A stretch of 60,066 nt of DNA from Pseudomonas fluorescens (GCF_002022275.1 NZ_MSDF01000003.1:1-60066); one strand, 5' to 3'. Positions 43,301 through 53,875 are shown, counted from the stretch's first letter. The notes: generated by a model not told the origin, from the sequence alone. Numbers and translations are program-made.

Positions 43301-44815
43301 CTATTTCTTTTTCTTCTTGTCGTGCTTGTCGGTCTTGTCGAACGCCTCTTCCAGCGCCCGATTGATCGTGCGCAGCACCTTGACCCGCGCCCAGCGCTTG
43401 TCATTGGCTTCCACCAGGGTCCAGGGCGCGATTTCGGTGCTGGTGCGGTCGACCATATCGCCCACGGCGGCGCGGTAGTCGTCCCACTTGTCGCGGTTAC
43501 GCCAGTCATCCTCGGTAATCTTGAAACGCTTGAACGGGATGTTTTCGCGGGCCTGGAAGCGCTCCAACTGGGTTTGCTTGTCGATGGCCAACCAGAACTT
43601 GACCACGATCACACCGGCGTCGCGCAACTGCTCTTCAAAATCGTTGATCTCGCCGTAGGCACGCATCCAGTCCGCCGGGGTGCAAAAGCCTTCCACGCGC
43701 TCCACCAGCACGCGGCCGTACCAAGAGCGGTCGAACACGGTGAACATGCCGCGCGCGGGGATTTTCTGCCAGAACCGCCACAGATACGGCTGGGCACGCT
43801 CGTCTTCACTCGGCGCGGCAATCGGCACGATGTGGTATTGACGCGGGTCCAGTGCGGCGGCCACACGGCGGATCGCGCCGCCCTTGCCCGCCGCGTCATT
43901 GCCTTCAAACACGGTGATCAACGCGTGTTTGCGCATGCGCTTGTCGCGCATCAAACCGGAGAAACGCGCCTGTTCGGTAATCAGTTGTTCTTCGTAATCG
44001 TCCTTGTCCAGGCGCTGGGTCAGGTCGAGGCTGTCGAGCAGGCTTTTCTTGTCCACCGACGCAATCAACGGCGCCGGGTTCATGCCGCTGGCCTTGCCCT
44101 TGGGCACTTTCAAGGCATTTTGCAGGCTTTCGAGGAGGATTTTGCCCACGGTCAGGCTGCGGTAGTGCGCATCGACGCCTTCGATCACATGCCACGGCGC
44201 GTAGTCGCGGCTGGTGCGACGCAGGATGCGCTCACCGAAGTGCACGAACTTGTCGTAGGTCTCGGACTGCTGCCAGTCCAGCGGGCTGATGCGCCAGCTG
44301 TGCAGCGGGTCATCGGCCAGGGCCTTGAGCCGCGCTTTCATCTGTTTCTTGGACAGGTGGAACCAGAACTTGAAGATCAATGCGCCTTCATCGCAGAGCA
44401 TCTTTTCCAGGCGCTCGGCGCCGGCGATGGCCTGGTCCAGGCGTGCGTCCTTGATCTGCCCGTGCACCCGGCTTTGCAGCATCTGGCTGTACCAGTTGCC
44501 GAAAAAGATACCCATGCGGCCCTTGGCGGGCAATTGGCGCCAGTAGCGCCACGCCGGTGGGCGCGCCAGTTCTTCGTCGCTCTGCTGGTCGAACGTGCGC
44601 ACTTCGATCAGGCGCGGGTCCATCCATTCATTGAGCAGCTTGACGGTCTCGCCCTTGCCCGCGCCTTCGATGCCGTTAATCAGGATGATCACCGGGAAGC
44701 GCTTCTGCTGTTGCAGCTCGTACTGCACTTCCAGCAGGGCCTCACGCAGGGCTGGCACTTCGGCTTCGTACGTGTCTTTGTCGATGGCGTGACCGATTTC
44801 GGCGGATTCGAACAT
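43301..44815 (-). CDS. pap: Polyphosphate:AMP phosphotransferase (PPK2 class II)
   Basis: The start is ATG 44815 (MFESAEIGH), with GGAG six bases upstream, giving 504 residues. Two tandem PPK2 domains are visible, each with a Walker A motif: NGIEGAGKGETV near residue 50 and GNDAAGKGGAI near 305. Each domain also has a lid region (FFGNWYSQML; FDRSWYGRVLVERVEGF). Two-domain proteins of this kind convert AMP to ADP using polyphosphate. The C-terminus is lysine-rich (DKHDKKKKK). Confidence 0.93.
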   Translation of the reverse strand: MFESAEIGHAIDKDTYEAEVPALREALLEVQYELQQQKRFPVIILINGIEGAGKGETVKLLNEWMDPRLIEVRTFDQQSDEELARPPAWRYWRQLPAKGRMGIFFGNWYSQMLQSRVHGQIKDARLDQAIAGAERLEKMLCDEGALIFKFWFHLSKKQMKARLKALADDPLHSWRISPLDWQQSETYDKFVHFGERILRRTSRDYAPWHVIEGVDAHYRSLTVGKILLESLQNALKVPKGKASGMNPAPLIASVDKKSLLDSLDLTQRLDKDDYEEQLITEQARFSGLMRDKRMRKHALITVFEGNDAAGKGGAIRRVAAALDPRQYHIVPIAAPSEDERAQPYLWRFWQKIPARGMFTVFDRSWYGRVLVERVEGFCTPADWMRAYGEINDFEEQLRDAGVIVVKFWLAIDKQTQLERFQARENIPFKRFKITEDDWRNRDKWDDYRAAVGDMVDRTSTEIAPWTLVEANDKRWARVKVLRTINRALEEAFDKTDKHDKKKKK

Positions 44816-44956
44816 GGGCAGCTCCGTTTCAAGATGGATCAAGACTAGCGGATTGGGCAACAACACGCGGGAGGAAATTCCACTCGCGCTTGCCATGGGT
44901 CAATTCATTGCCCATTGATCGGCTAGAATGGCCGCCTTGTGTTTACCGAGCCGCCC

Positions 44957-46945
44957 ATGAACCCCATCACCCACGCCCAGCTCGACTGGGACGAACAAGG
45001 CCGCCCGCACTCGCGGGTGTTCGACGACGTGTACTTTTCCGACCAGTCGGGCCTTGAAGAAACCCGCTATGTGTTCCTCGAACAGAACCGTTTGCAGGCG
45101 CGTTTTGCGGCCTTGCCGGCGGGCGGGCAGCTGGTGATTGGCGAGACCGGGTTCGGCACGGGCCTGAACTTTTTGTGTGCCTGGCAACTGTTTGAGCAAC
45201 ATGCCGTGGCCGGTGCGCGCCTGCATTTTGTCAGCGTGGAAAAATACCCGCTGAGCCACGCCGACCTGCAACGCGCCCTCGCCCTCTGGCCTGAGCTTGC
45301 GCCCTTCGCCGAGCAGTTGCTGGCGCAGTACCTCGCTATTCACCAGGGTTTTCAGCGCCTGGTGCTGGATAACGGCCGCGTGACCCTGACTCTGTTGATC
45401 GGCGATGCTCTGGAGCAATTGCCGCAACTGGATGCACAGATTGACGCGTGGTTTCTCGACGGTTTCGCCCCGGCGAAAAACCCCGACATGTGGACCGCCG
45501 AGCTGTTTGCCGAACTGGCTCGCCTGGCGGCTCCCGGCTCGACCATCAGCACCTTCACCAGCACCGGCTGGGTGCGCCGGTTGATCAACGCAGCGGGCTT
45601 CAAGATGAAGCGCACGCCGGGTATCGGCCACAAGTGGGAGATCCTTCGCGGTGAGTTCCTCGGCTGGCCCGAGGAAACTCCCGCGCCACCGGCTGCAAAG
45701 CCATGGTTCGCACGGCCGCCCGCAATGACCGGCGAGCGCCACGCCATGGTCATCGGCGGCGGCCTGGCTGGCTGCGCCACTGCCGCTAGCTTGGCTGCCC
45801 GTGGCTGGCGCGTCAGCCTGCTGGAGCGCCACGCCGCGCTGGCTCAAGAGGCTTCAGGCAACCCACAGGGCGTGCTGTATCTCAAACTCTCGGCCCATGG
45901 CACGGCATTGTCGCAGCTGATTCTCAGCGGCTTTGGCCACACCCGTCGCCTGCTTGAGCATTTGCACCGCGGCGTCGATTGGGACGGCTGCGGTGTGCTG
46001 CAACTGGCGTTCGATGCCAAGGAAGCGCAGCGTCAGGCCCAGCTCGCCGAGGCCTTTGCGCCAGATCTGTTGCACCTGCTGGACCGCGATCAGGCCCAGC
46101 ACCGCGCAGGCGTGAACCTGGAACAGGGCGGCCTGTTTTTCCCCGACGGCGGTTGGGTGCATCCGCCTGCGCTGTGCCAATGGCAAGCGGCGCATCCGTT
46201 GATTGAAGTCTTGACCCATCATGAAGCGCTGGAACTGCACCGGGTCGATGAGCAGTGGCAGGCGCGCGATGGCAACCGCGTATTGGCAAGCGCCAGCGTG
46301 GTGGTGCTTGCCGGTGCCGCCGAGATCAAGCGGTTCCCGTTCAGCGCCGACTTGCCGCTCAAGCGCATTCGCGGGCAAATCACCTGCCTGGAACAGACAA
46401 ACGCGAGTGAGGCCCTGGCCACCGTGGTCTGTGCCGAAGGCTATGTGGCGCCAGCTCGTCTGGGCGAACACACCTTGGGCGCGAGTTTTGATTTCACCAA
46501 CGAAGACCTCACGCCCACGCTCGCCGAACATGCCGGTAATCTGGAGATGCTGCGCGAAATCTCCGAAGACTTGCTGCAGCGACTCGGTGCTGCCTTACTT
46601 GCGCCCGAAATGCTGGAGGGCCGCGCGGCGTTTCGTTGCACCAGCCCGGATTACCTGCCGATCGTCGGGCCGCTGGCCGAGCACGAGGCGTTCCAGGACG
46701 CCTACGCCGTGCTGTCCAAAGATGCCCGTCAAGTACCGGACACGCCCTGCCCGTGGCTGCCGGGCGTGTACATCAACAGCGGCCACGGCTCACGCGGGCT
46801 GATCACCGCGCCACTGTGCGGCGAATTGCTTGCGGCCTGGCTGAGTGATGAACCGTTGCCGGTACCGCTCAGTGTGGCGCACGCCTGCCACCCGAACCGG
46901 TTTGCCCTGCGTGCGCTGATCCGTACCAAGGCGCTGGCGCGCTGA
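44957..46945 (+). CDS. mnmC: Bifunctional tRNA mnm5s2U34 biosynthesis protein MnmC
   Basis: The start is ATG 44957 (MNPITHAQLDW), giving 662 residues. The N-terminal methyltransferase (1-~240) has the SAM site GETGFGTGLNFL and the D-G-F-A-P-KNPDMW motif. The C-terminal FAD oxidoreductase (~255-662) has VIGGGLAGCATAASLA and the closing GHGSRGLITAPLC. The enzyme converts cmnm5s2U34 to nm5s2U34 and then mnm5s2U34 in tRNAs. It is divergent from pap. Confidence 0.94.
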   Translation: MNPITHAQLDWDEQGRPHSRVFDDVYFSDQSGLEETRYVFLEQNRLQARFAALPAGGQLVIGETGFGTGLNFLCAWQLFEQHAVAGARLHFVSVEKYPLSHADLQRALALWPELAPFAEQLLAQYLAIHQGFQRLVLDNGRVTLTLLIGDALEQLPQLDAQIDAWFLDGFAPAKNPDMWTAELFAELARLAAPGSTISTFTSTGWVRRLINAAGFKMKRTPGIGHKWEILRGEFLGWPEETPAPPAAKPWFARPPAMTGERHAMVIGGGLAGCATAASLAARGWRVSLLERHAALAQEASGNPQGVLYLKLSAHGTALSQLILSGFGHTRRLLEHLHRGVDWDGCGVLQLAFDAKEAQRQAQLAEAFAPDLLHLLDRDQAQHRAGVNLEQGGLFFPDGGWVHPPALCQWQAAHPLIEVLTHHEALELHRVDEQWQARDGNRVLASASVVVLAGAAEIKRFPFSADLPLKRIRGQITCLEQTNASEALATVVCAEGYVAPARLGEHTLGASFDFTNEDLTPTLAEHAGNLEMLREISEDLLQRLGAALLAPEMLEGRAAFRCTSPDYLPIVGPLAEHEAFQDAYAVLSKDARQVPDTPCPWLPGVYINSGHGSRGLITAPLCGELLAAWLSDEPLPVPLSVAHACHPNRFALRALIRTKALAR

Positions 46946-46960
46946 TCGTGCCCGTGGAAC

Positions 46961-49900
46961 TCAACACATCGGCAGTTCGTCCAGGCGTATCTGCGCCTCG
47001 GTCAGCCGATCAATTTCAGGGGTTTGGGCCAACGCCTGCTCGTCCCTGATGGCATTGCTCTGCTTGATAAAATCGCCTTCAAGGAGCGGTGGGTCCAGCT
47101 CGCAAAGCGCCTCCAAACGACGATAAAACGGCGCATTGAGTGCCTCAAACTCACTGGCGTGGTTGCGTTTCAAATACTCAATCCAGAAACGCAGCTTGCC
47201 GATGTACTTCAACAACTCGGGCGAGAGCTCGGCGGTCTTTACTGCTTTTTCGGCGCGGGTCAGATCCCCCGTCGTCACTTCGGCTAACGCTTCCAGCTTC
47301 AAGTGTTTGGGTTGTCCGGGCAGATCCAGGCTTTGCGCCAGGCGTGTGCGAAAAGCCAGACTCACTTGCAAAGGGTCCGCCTCTGGATGCTCCGCGCTGT
47401 GACGCCGGGCAAACGCCTCGACCTGATCAAGGCGAAACAGGCGCTTGGCGAGTCTGAGCAACGGTTTGGCGGTCAGGCGGCGCTCTTTGACACCGCGCGT
47501 GGCCTCGTTGATTTCGACCAGTACTTCAAGGTTGCTGAAGTTGACCGCAGCCGCATCGTCGCAATTGATCGGTGTGGCCGACCACTGAAAAACCCGCTCA
47601 CGCAGCTTGGCATCGGACGCCGCGGCATTCAGCACGCGCCAGACGCGCCGGTGCAGGTCCTCGCGAACAATCGAGGCATCGGAAGTACTCTCAAGTTCGG
47701 CCAAGAGATTGAACAACCCATCACTGCCAGGCTCGTTTTTCAGCCCCCGCCAAGCCAAGTCTTTTTCGGCGTACCCCGCTACGCCCTCATCGGTCAGCCA
47801 GATTTCACGCGCTTTTTGCTCCGACAGTCGGGAGACGTCGTTTTCCAGAAACCCCATCCCCACACCTGAACGCCGCCGATACACCCGCAAATCTATCTGG
47901 CTGGACGCCGATAAAGGGTTGTTGCGCAGGTTAAGCGCCTGCGCAGCGCGTCGAGGCAGCATCAGCACCCAGTCGGGTAATTCCCTGATTTCGTTGCTCC
48001 GCAAATCAAGGTATTCCAGATGCGGCAGGCGTTGCACGCCGTCGGGGAAATCGCTCAAGCGACAATCGCGCAGGATCAACTCACGCAGCGCCAGCTGCTG
48101 AGTGACATCAGGTGGGTCGAGTAGTGGATTGCCCGCCAAGTTAAGGCTTTTCAAAGTGCGCAACCCCGCGAGTTGCTTGCGCGCAACCTCGGTCAGTTGC
48201 AAGCGATTCCTGGCCAGGTTCAGTTGCTCCAGCGCTGGCATCTGGGACAGCGCTTCGGGCAGGCTCGACAGGTGGTTATCGGCAAGCTCAATGCAGCGCA
48301 CGCCTTTGAAGTGCTCAAGGAAAGTGCTCACGTCTTCGCTCAGTTGCATGTTGCGCAATGACAGCTGTTGCACGTGATCAAACCTCACCTGCTGGGGCAA
48401 TACCGGCAGGCCACCCAAAACCATGCCATCGAGCTGCAGGCCGGGCACCTCCACATGCTCATCATTGTGCAAAGTGAACAGCCCACGCCAGCAACGCTCA
48501 ATGGCCTGCCTGGCCTGGGTGCGGCTCAAGCGCCAATCCCACAGTGGGGACGCACCGGCCGGGTGTGCCTTGCGATCGCTGCTCCAGCGCTTCAGGGCCT
48601 GTTGCAGCGACTTGAACTGCTGCTTCAAGGCCTCGACCGCCTTGGCCCGGCTCAGGTGATCCACACCGGCATCCTGCAACAGGCTCGACACTTGAGTTTT
48701 GGTCAACGAGGGATAGAGTTTTTCGACTTTTCGTACGAGAGCCGGAGGGAATTCAGTGGGCTTCGCCAGGGCGACCACCTGCGCTCGCAGGCAGCTTGAA
48801 GGCTCGTCCAGTGCAACCTTGCGCTCCGGCCACAGGTAACGCGCAACGCGGTCACGCTCATCCTGAGATTTGAAGCGCAACTGGCTGCGCAAACGGTCCA
48901 CCGGTTTTTCACCCGTCAGGTTCATCGCGCGTTGCTGCGCCGGCGACAGGCAATCCACCACCGATTGCAGCAACGCGTCCGGCCCGCTGACCCGAGTGTT
49001 CAGGTCGGCGCCCTGCGCATTGAATGCCTGGAAACCCTGAGCGCTACGCACGATCGTACGGCGCGTGGACGCGGTGGGTGGGCCGACTTGCTCCAGCAGC
49101 GTGCCGGTTACACTGTTCTCGCGTACTTGCAGCAAAAAATCCTGCGGCCAATTGGACAAGTGGCCGAGCAGGCCGACGGTGACTCGACGCGTCGCGGCTC
49201 CGGCCAGCGGGGGCCAGTACAGCCCCATCAGCGCCTGATCTTCTGCCATGGCGTCGAGCATCTCGCGGCTACGCTGTGCCAGGGCCAGCGGCACGCGGCC
49301 GGTCCTGCGCAGATAGCGGCGGTCCAGGCTACTGGCGCTGGAGAGCAGCTCCCAGGCAACCCGGCGGGGCAACGTTGGAAAGCGCGTGCACAATAGCACC
49401 AACTCGCCACGAGCGGCACCGTTGTAGTCCTCGTATAACCTGCGATAAAGCGCACGGTGCTGATCGTTGACCGTCGCCAGCAGCCGACGTTTGAGCACCG
49501 CCTGGGCATTGTCGGGCGCGGCGATTTCACCGAGCAGGGGGCCGCGTTCTTCGTCCGTTAACGCCGCCAGCAACGTCTCCATCACCTCACCGTCCCGAAG
49601 CTGCTGCTCAGTGATATGAATGCTCTGGTCTTCATAGTCAAAAGGGGTCAGGTCCGGATGGCTTTCCAGCAGGTTGCCCTCCCTGTCGAGCACCTCGAAG
49701 AACCGGCCCTCGGGCCAACCGGGCATCAACGGCAATGCGAGCATCTGGGTGCGCGCAGTCTGCGGTTGCAGCGCCGCGCCCTGCCCCAGCCCATCAGCCA
49801 GATCGAGTATTTTCCGGTGTTGCCTGAATCGCGCCAGCGCATCCTGGAAGCGCTCCGACAACGGTTCACTCTCCGATGCCATACGTTGCAGCTCAGCCAG

Positions 49901-51790
49901 GTCGGTGTGGTTGAGCGCCGCCAGACTCTGCAAGGCGTCAGAGGGCACGTCGGCCAAGGCCGGATCAACCCGGCGCAGGTTATAGAGCGGATCGTTCCAC
50001 TCCTGCGGACGTTCGAAAATATGCTGCCACCCGCCTTGAAAGTTATGCTGCAGTGGCGGGCGATACGCCTCGTGGCGTTCGGGGTGGTTGAGGCGCCATT
50101 GGCCGATTCCCGGGTCATAGCCTATCGAATAGAGATTACGGTCGATCTGGATATGCGACATCCCGTTCGATTGATGTATTCCACGGGCGTTGTAAACCCA
50201 GGGTTCGTCCAGCTCAGCCGCCTGCCGATAAGACCCCAGGCGCGGTCGCCATAATCTGGGTCGATGGTCTCGCAGGCTGACCGCTTCGACCTTGTCAAAA
50301 AATGCAGCGGGCGAAGTAAGGCTGCGCTTGAGTGAGCCGACCACGCGCCCTCCGGCTGCAAACAGCACCATCCCGGCCACGTTTTCCGCTACCGCGACCA
50401 AATGCTTGAGCGCTTCAGCGTTGTCGCCATGGCTCCAGTCTTCCACGCCGTCAAACACCTCCCCAAGCAGTTGGCCGATGGCAACGCCCATCATCAACTG
50501 GCCCAGCCCCGGCACGATAAACCCCGCAACATTCAAGATATCCAGGCCGTCATTGAGGTAATCCAGCCAGCGCTGTTGGCGCGCGTCTTCATCCATCTGA
50601 GCCTTCGGCACCGCCAGGACTTGTGCATCAAGCTGGACTTTGCCGACGCAGGCACGGAAGAAAAAATCACTGAAATTGCTGGGTACCGGCACCGCCACCA
50701 ACGGCCCGAGCGCGTGATGCTCATCAAAGTGTTTGAAAAAATCGAGACGCTCGGATTCGTCCAGATAGCCCTTGAAAAACTCGCGATAGGTCGCGACTTG
50801 CAACTTCAACGTGAGGTACTGCTTGAACCCTTCCAGATTCGGGTATTCGAACCAGGGCCGCTTGGGCTCATTGGGCATGTAGACCACAAGGTTCTCGGCC
50901 TCCAGCTCGCCCGGCGTGTCCCGCGAAAACACCAATACGCTCCACAGGCATGCTTCATCAATATTCAAACCCTGCCAGATCAGCGATTTCTCCTGCGGCG
51001 CCGATTCGACAATACGGTTCGCCGGCAGGTTGGCATGGATCAATTTGAGCAGCCGGGCATGCGTCGCCTGGCTGATATGTTTTTTGGCCAGGGCGATGTG
51101 CAGGTCAATCAGCATGTCAGCCTTTTTGCCAAGACCAATGTCGAGCGCCGCCTGGTTATAACTCAGGCCCATCGGGGTCTCACCCGGCGCCGGCAAACTG
51201 AACACGTCCCGCACATGGGCCTGGTAAGCGCTGCCCAAATCCAATTCACGGCAGTAGCCGACAAATTGTTGTGCCGTGATATCAGGCGCGACCCGCTCAT
51301 GCTCCCCATGACGAATGACGCTCTTTTCCGGTAGACCACCCGGTTGCGCCTCGGCCGCAGAAAAGCCCTGCATGGCGGCGTGCACCAGGCTGTGCTTTTC
51401 CAGGGCAGCCGTCTCGATCAGAATATCCGTGACGTAGGGTGCAACACTGACGGGGTCACGCCGCGGCCGCTCCAGAAAGTCACGGCGTACATCCAGCTCG
51501 GGATGCCCTTTACGCGCAAGGTATTCGCGCAATTTACCGGTGCAAAACCGGTCCAGGGGTTGCAATTGTCTCAAGCGTTGCTTGAGTCTGTGGCGCGGGT
51601 TTTCACTGTCGCCATGGGCCTGTTCCAGCGCCGCAAGGCAATGCGCGGGCGCGTTTACCATCCAGTGCGGCAGCGTCTGGTGCAACACCCGCGCTTTGTC
51701 CAGATCGCCAGTCATGTCCAGCAAAGCGCCGTCCAGTTCATCGTCCGTTACCGGCGCGGTGAGTTGATACAAGTTTGATGTTTCGGTCAT
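46961..51790 (-). CDS. DUF6543-LRR-NEL effector (NEL-type E3 ubiquitin ligase)
   Basis: The start is placed at ATG 51790 (MTETSNLYQL), though ATGs at 51799 and 51814 are possible; the protein has ~1609 residues. The N-terminal ~600 residues match the DUF6543 toxin/effector region of pseudomonads. Residues ~1115-1294 are leucine-rich repeats (IELADNHLSSLPEAL, LNLAGNPLLDPPDV, YLDLRSNEIRELPDW). The C-terminal ~310 residues match the NEL domain of IpaH/SspH-type E3 ligases, with the catalytic C-x-D motif in INCDDAAAVNFSNLEVLV (Cys ~1410, codon 47561-47563). Such enzymes attach ubiquitin to host proteins. No secretion genes or chaperone are adjacent, and no Sec signal is seen. Confidence 0.83.
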   Translation of the reverse strand: MTETSNLYQLTAPVTDDELDGALLDMTGDLDKARVLHQTLPHWMVNAPAHCLAALEQAHGDSENPRHRLKQRLRQLQPLDRFCTGKLREYLARKGHPELDVRRDFLERPRRDPVSVAPYVTDILIETAALEKHSLVHAAMQGFSAAEAQPGGLPEKSVIRHGEHERVAPDITAQQFVGYCRELDLGSAYQAHVRDVFSLPAPGETPMGLSYNQAALDIGLGKKADMLIDLHIALAKKHISQATHARLLKLIHANLPANRIVESAPQEKSLIWQGLNIDEACLWSVLVFSRDTPGELEAENLVVYMPNEPKRPWFEYPNLEGFKQYLTLKLQVATYREFFKGYLDESERLDFFKHFDEHHALGPLVAVPVPSNFSDFFFRACVGKVQLDAQVLAVPKAQMDEDARQQRWLDYLNDGLDILNVAGFIVPGLGQLMMGVAIGQLLGEVFDGVEDWSHGDNAEALKHLVAVAENVAGMVLFAAGGRVVGSLKRSLTSPAAFFDKVEAVSLRDHRPRLWRPRLGSYRQAAELDEPWVYNARGIHQSNGMSHIQIDRNLYSIGYDPGIGQWRLNHPERHEAYRPPLQHNFQGGWQHIFERPQEWNDPLYNLRRVDPALADVPSDALQSLAALNHTDLAELQRMASESEPLSERFQDALARFRQHRKILDLADGLGQGAALQPQTARTQMLALPLMPGWPEGRFFEVLDREGNLLESHPDLTPFDYEDQSIHITEQQLRDGEVMETLLAALTDEERGPLLGEIAAPDNAQAVLKRRLLATVNDQHRALYRRLYEDYNGAARGELVLLCTRFPTLPRRVAWELLSSASSLDRRYLRRTGRVPLALAQRSREMLDAMAEDQALMGLYWPPLAGAATRRVTVGLLGHLSNWPQDFLLQVRENSVTGTLLEQVGPPTASTRRTIVRSAQGFQAFNAQGADLNTRVSGPDALLQSVVDCLSPAQQRAMNLTGEKPVDRLRSQLRFKSQDERDRVARYLWPERKVALDEPSSCLRAQVVALAKPTEFPPALVRKVEKLYPSLTKTQVSSLLQDAGVDHLSRAKAVEALKQQFKSLQQALKRWSSDRKAHPAGASPLWDWRLSRTQARQAIERCWRGLFTLHNDEHVEVPGLQLDGMVLGGLPVLPQQVRFDHVQQLSLRNMQLSEDVSTFLEHFKGVRCIELADNHLSSLPEALSQMPALEQLNLARNRLQLTEVARKQLAGLRTLKSLNLAGNPLLDPPDVTQQLALRELILRDCRLSDFPDGVQRLPHLEYLDLRSNEIRELPDWVLMLPRRAAQALNLRNNPLSASSQIDLRVYRRRSGVGMGFLENDVSRLSEQKAREIWLTDEGVAGYAEKDLAWRGLKNEPGSDGLFNLLAELESTSDASIVREDLHRRVWRVLNAAASDAKLRERVFQWSATPINCDDAAAVNFSNLEVLVEINEATRGVKERRLTAKPLLRLAKRLFRLDQVEAFARRHSAEHPEADPLQVSLAFRTRLAQSLDLPGQPKHLKLEALAEVTTGDLTRAEKAVKTAELSPELLKYIGKLRFWIEYLKRNHASEFEALNAPFYRRLEALCELDPPLLEGDFIKQSNAIRDEQALAQTPEIDRLTEAQIRLDELPMC

Positions 51791-52099
51791 CGCAGCCATC
51801 CCTAATGCATTCAATGATGACCCGATACCCTAAGCCTGCCCGGCGTAAAATCAGATTCAAAATGCAGGGTGATCAACGCCTCATAGCGTGCGAATTTTGC
51901 ATTGATTCAAGGCAGAAATACCGCCACGTGCATGCAGCCTGCACCGCGTCGATGGCGGCGCGGATGGGTTTGCGGCAATGTGCCTTATAACTTATCGGTC
52001 TAAAACTCCACGCATAGCACTGGGTCAGTTTCTGGGTACGCGCCCTCAGGGCGTATTGAGTATTGACCCCTCCCCAACGGAAAAACCGGTAAGGAATTT
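51791..52099. other. Intergenic gap between the effector gene and asnO
   Basis: This 309-base divergent gap must hold both promoters. It contains a small hairpin CGCCCTcAGGGCG near 52040-52052. I see no confident -35/-10 pair, repeat or RNA gene in it. Confidence 0.4.
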
Positions 52100-53872
52100 A
52101 TGTGCGGATTAGCTGGCGAGTTACGTTTCGATGCCCAACCTGCCGACCTGGCAGCCATTGAGCGCATCACCCATCACCTGGCCCCTCGTGGCCCCGACGC
52201 CTGGGGTTTCCATGCCCAAGGGCCGATTGCCCTGGGCCATCGGCGCCTGAAAATCATGGACCTGTCGGACGGCTCAGCCCAACCGATGGTCGATTCGCAG
52301 CTGGGCCTGAGCCTGGCGTTCAACGGTGCGATCTATAACTTCCCGGAACTGCGAGTAGAACTGGAAGCCTTGGGCTACGCCTTCTATTCCGGCGGCGACA
52401 CCGAGGTGTTGCTCAAGGGCTATCACGCCTGGGGCGAAGCCTTGCTGCCCAAGCTCAACGGCATGTTCGCGTTTGCGATTTGGGAACGCGACGCCCAGCG
52501 CCTGTTTATCGCCCGCGACCGCCTCGGTGTGAAGCCGCTGTACCTGTCGCGCACCGGCCAGCGTTTGCGCTTTGCCTCAGCGTTGCCGGCGCTGCTCAAG
52601 GGCGGCGATATCAACCCGATCCTCGACCCGGTCGCGCTTAACCATTACCTGAACTTTCATGCCGTGGTGCCTGCACCGCGCACCTTGCTGGCGGGCATCG
52701 AAAAACTGCCACCGGCGAGCTGGATGCGCATCGATGCCAGCGGCAAGACCGAACAGAAAGTCTGGTGGACCCTGCCCTACGGCCCACGGGACGATGAGAA
52801 AAACCTGAGCCTGGAAGACTGGACCGACCGCGTGCTCGACAGTACCCGCGAAGCCGTGGCCATCCGCCAACGCGCCGCCGTGGATGTGGGCGTGTTGCTC
52901 TCCGGCGGCGTCGATTCGAGCATGCTCGTCGGCTTGCTGCGCGAAGTCGGCGTACAGGACTTGTCGACTTTCTCCATCGGCTTTGAAGATGCGGGTGGCG
53001 AGGCCGGCAACGAGTTCCAGTACTCGGACCTGATCGCCAAGCACTACGGCACGCGTCACCACCAGTTGCGCATCGCCGAAAGCGAGATCATCGAACAACT
53101 GCCCGCAGCGTTCCGCGCCATGAGCGAGCCGATGGTCAGCCATGACTGCATCGCCTTCTACCTGCTGTCGCGGGAAGTGGCCAAGCATTGCAAAGTGGTG
53201 CAGAGCGGCCAGGGCGCGGATGAACTGTTCGCCGGTTACCACTGGTACCCGCAGGTGGACGGCGCGAGCGACCCTTACGCAGCGTACCGCGATGCGTTTT
53301 TCGACCGCAGCTACGACGATTACGCCGCCACCGTCGCGCCGAAATGGCTGACGGCCAATGACGCCGCCGGTGACTTTGTGCGTGAGCACTTTGCGATGCC
53401 GGGCGCTGACGCCGCCGTTGACAAGGCCCTGCGCCTGGACAGCACGGTGATGCTGGTGGACGACCCGGTCAAGCGCGTCGATAACATGACCATGGCCTGG
53501 GGCCTGGAAGCACGTACGCCATTTCTCGACTATCGCCTGGTGGAACTCTCGGCCCGTGTGCCGGGCAAGTTCAAGCTCCCCGATGGCGGCAAACAAGTCT
53601 TGAAAGAAGCCGCGCGCCGGGTGATTCCAAGCGAAGTCATCGACCGCAAAAAAGGCTACTTCCCGGTGCCGGGCCTTAAGCACTTGCAGGGCGACACGCT
53701 GAACTGGGTGCGCGAACTGCTGCTTGATCCAAGCCAGGATCGCGGCCTGTTCAACCCCGCCATGCTCGACCGCCTGCTCACCGACCCGCAAGGCCAACTG
53801 ACGCCACTGCGCGGCTCCAAGCTGTGGCAACTGGCTGCGCTGAACCTGTGGCTCAGCGAACAAGGAATCTGA
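52100..53872 (+). CDS. asnO: N-acetylglutaminylglutamine amidotransferase
   Basis: The 590-residue asparagine-synthetase-like enzyme has the N-terminal glutaminase nucleophile Cys2 (MCGLAGELRF), RGPDAWGFH, and a synthetase domain with PP-loop VLLSGGVDSSM (~267-277) and SGQGADELFAGYHWYP. In pseudomonads this enzyme amidates N-acetylglutaminylglutamine to the osmoprotectant NAGGN. The assignment rests mainly on the following ngg and M42 peptidase genes. AAGGAATTT precedes the ATG, and the gap to ngg is three bases. Confidence 0.92.
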   Translation: MCGLAGELRFDAQPADLAAIERITHHLAPRGPDAWGFHAQGPIALGHRRLKIMDLSDGSAQPMVDSQLGLSLAFNGAIYNFPELRVELEALGYAFYSGGDTEVLLKGYHAWGEALLPKLNGMFAFAIWERDAQRLFIARDRLGVKPLYLSRTGQRLRFASALPALLKGGDINPILDPVALNHYLNFHAVVPAPRTLLAGIEKLPPASWMRIDASGKTEQKVWWTLPYGPRDDEKNLSLEDWTDRVLDSTREAVAIRQRAAVDVGVLLSGGVDSSMLVGLLREVGVQDLSTFSIGFEDAGGEAGNEFQYSDLIAKHYGTRHHQLRIAESEIIEQLPAAFRAMSEPMVSHDCIAFYLLSREVAKHCKVVQSGQGADELFAGYHWYPQVDGASDPYAAYRDAFFDRSYDDYAATVAPKWLTANDAAGDFVREHFAMPGADAAVDKALRLDSTVMLVDDPVKRVDNMTMAWGLEARTPFLDYRLVELSARVPGKFKLPDGGKQVLKEAARRVIPSEVIDRKKGYFPVPGLKHLQGDTLNWVRELLLDPSQDRGLFNPAMLDRLLTDPQGQLTPLRGSKLWQLAALNLWLSEQGI

Positions 53873-53875
53873 TCC

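Noticed and set aside
46961..51790. Plus-strand frames inside the NEL effector gene
   Set aside because: They lack motifs and ribosome-binding sites, while the minus-strand protein has LRR and NEL motifs.
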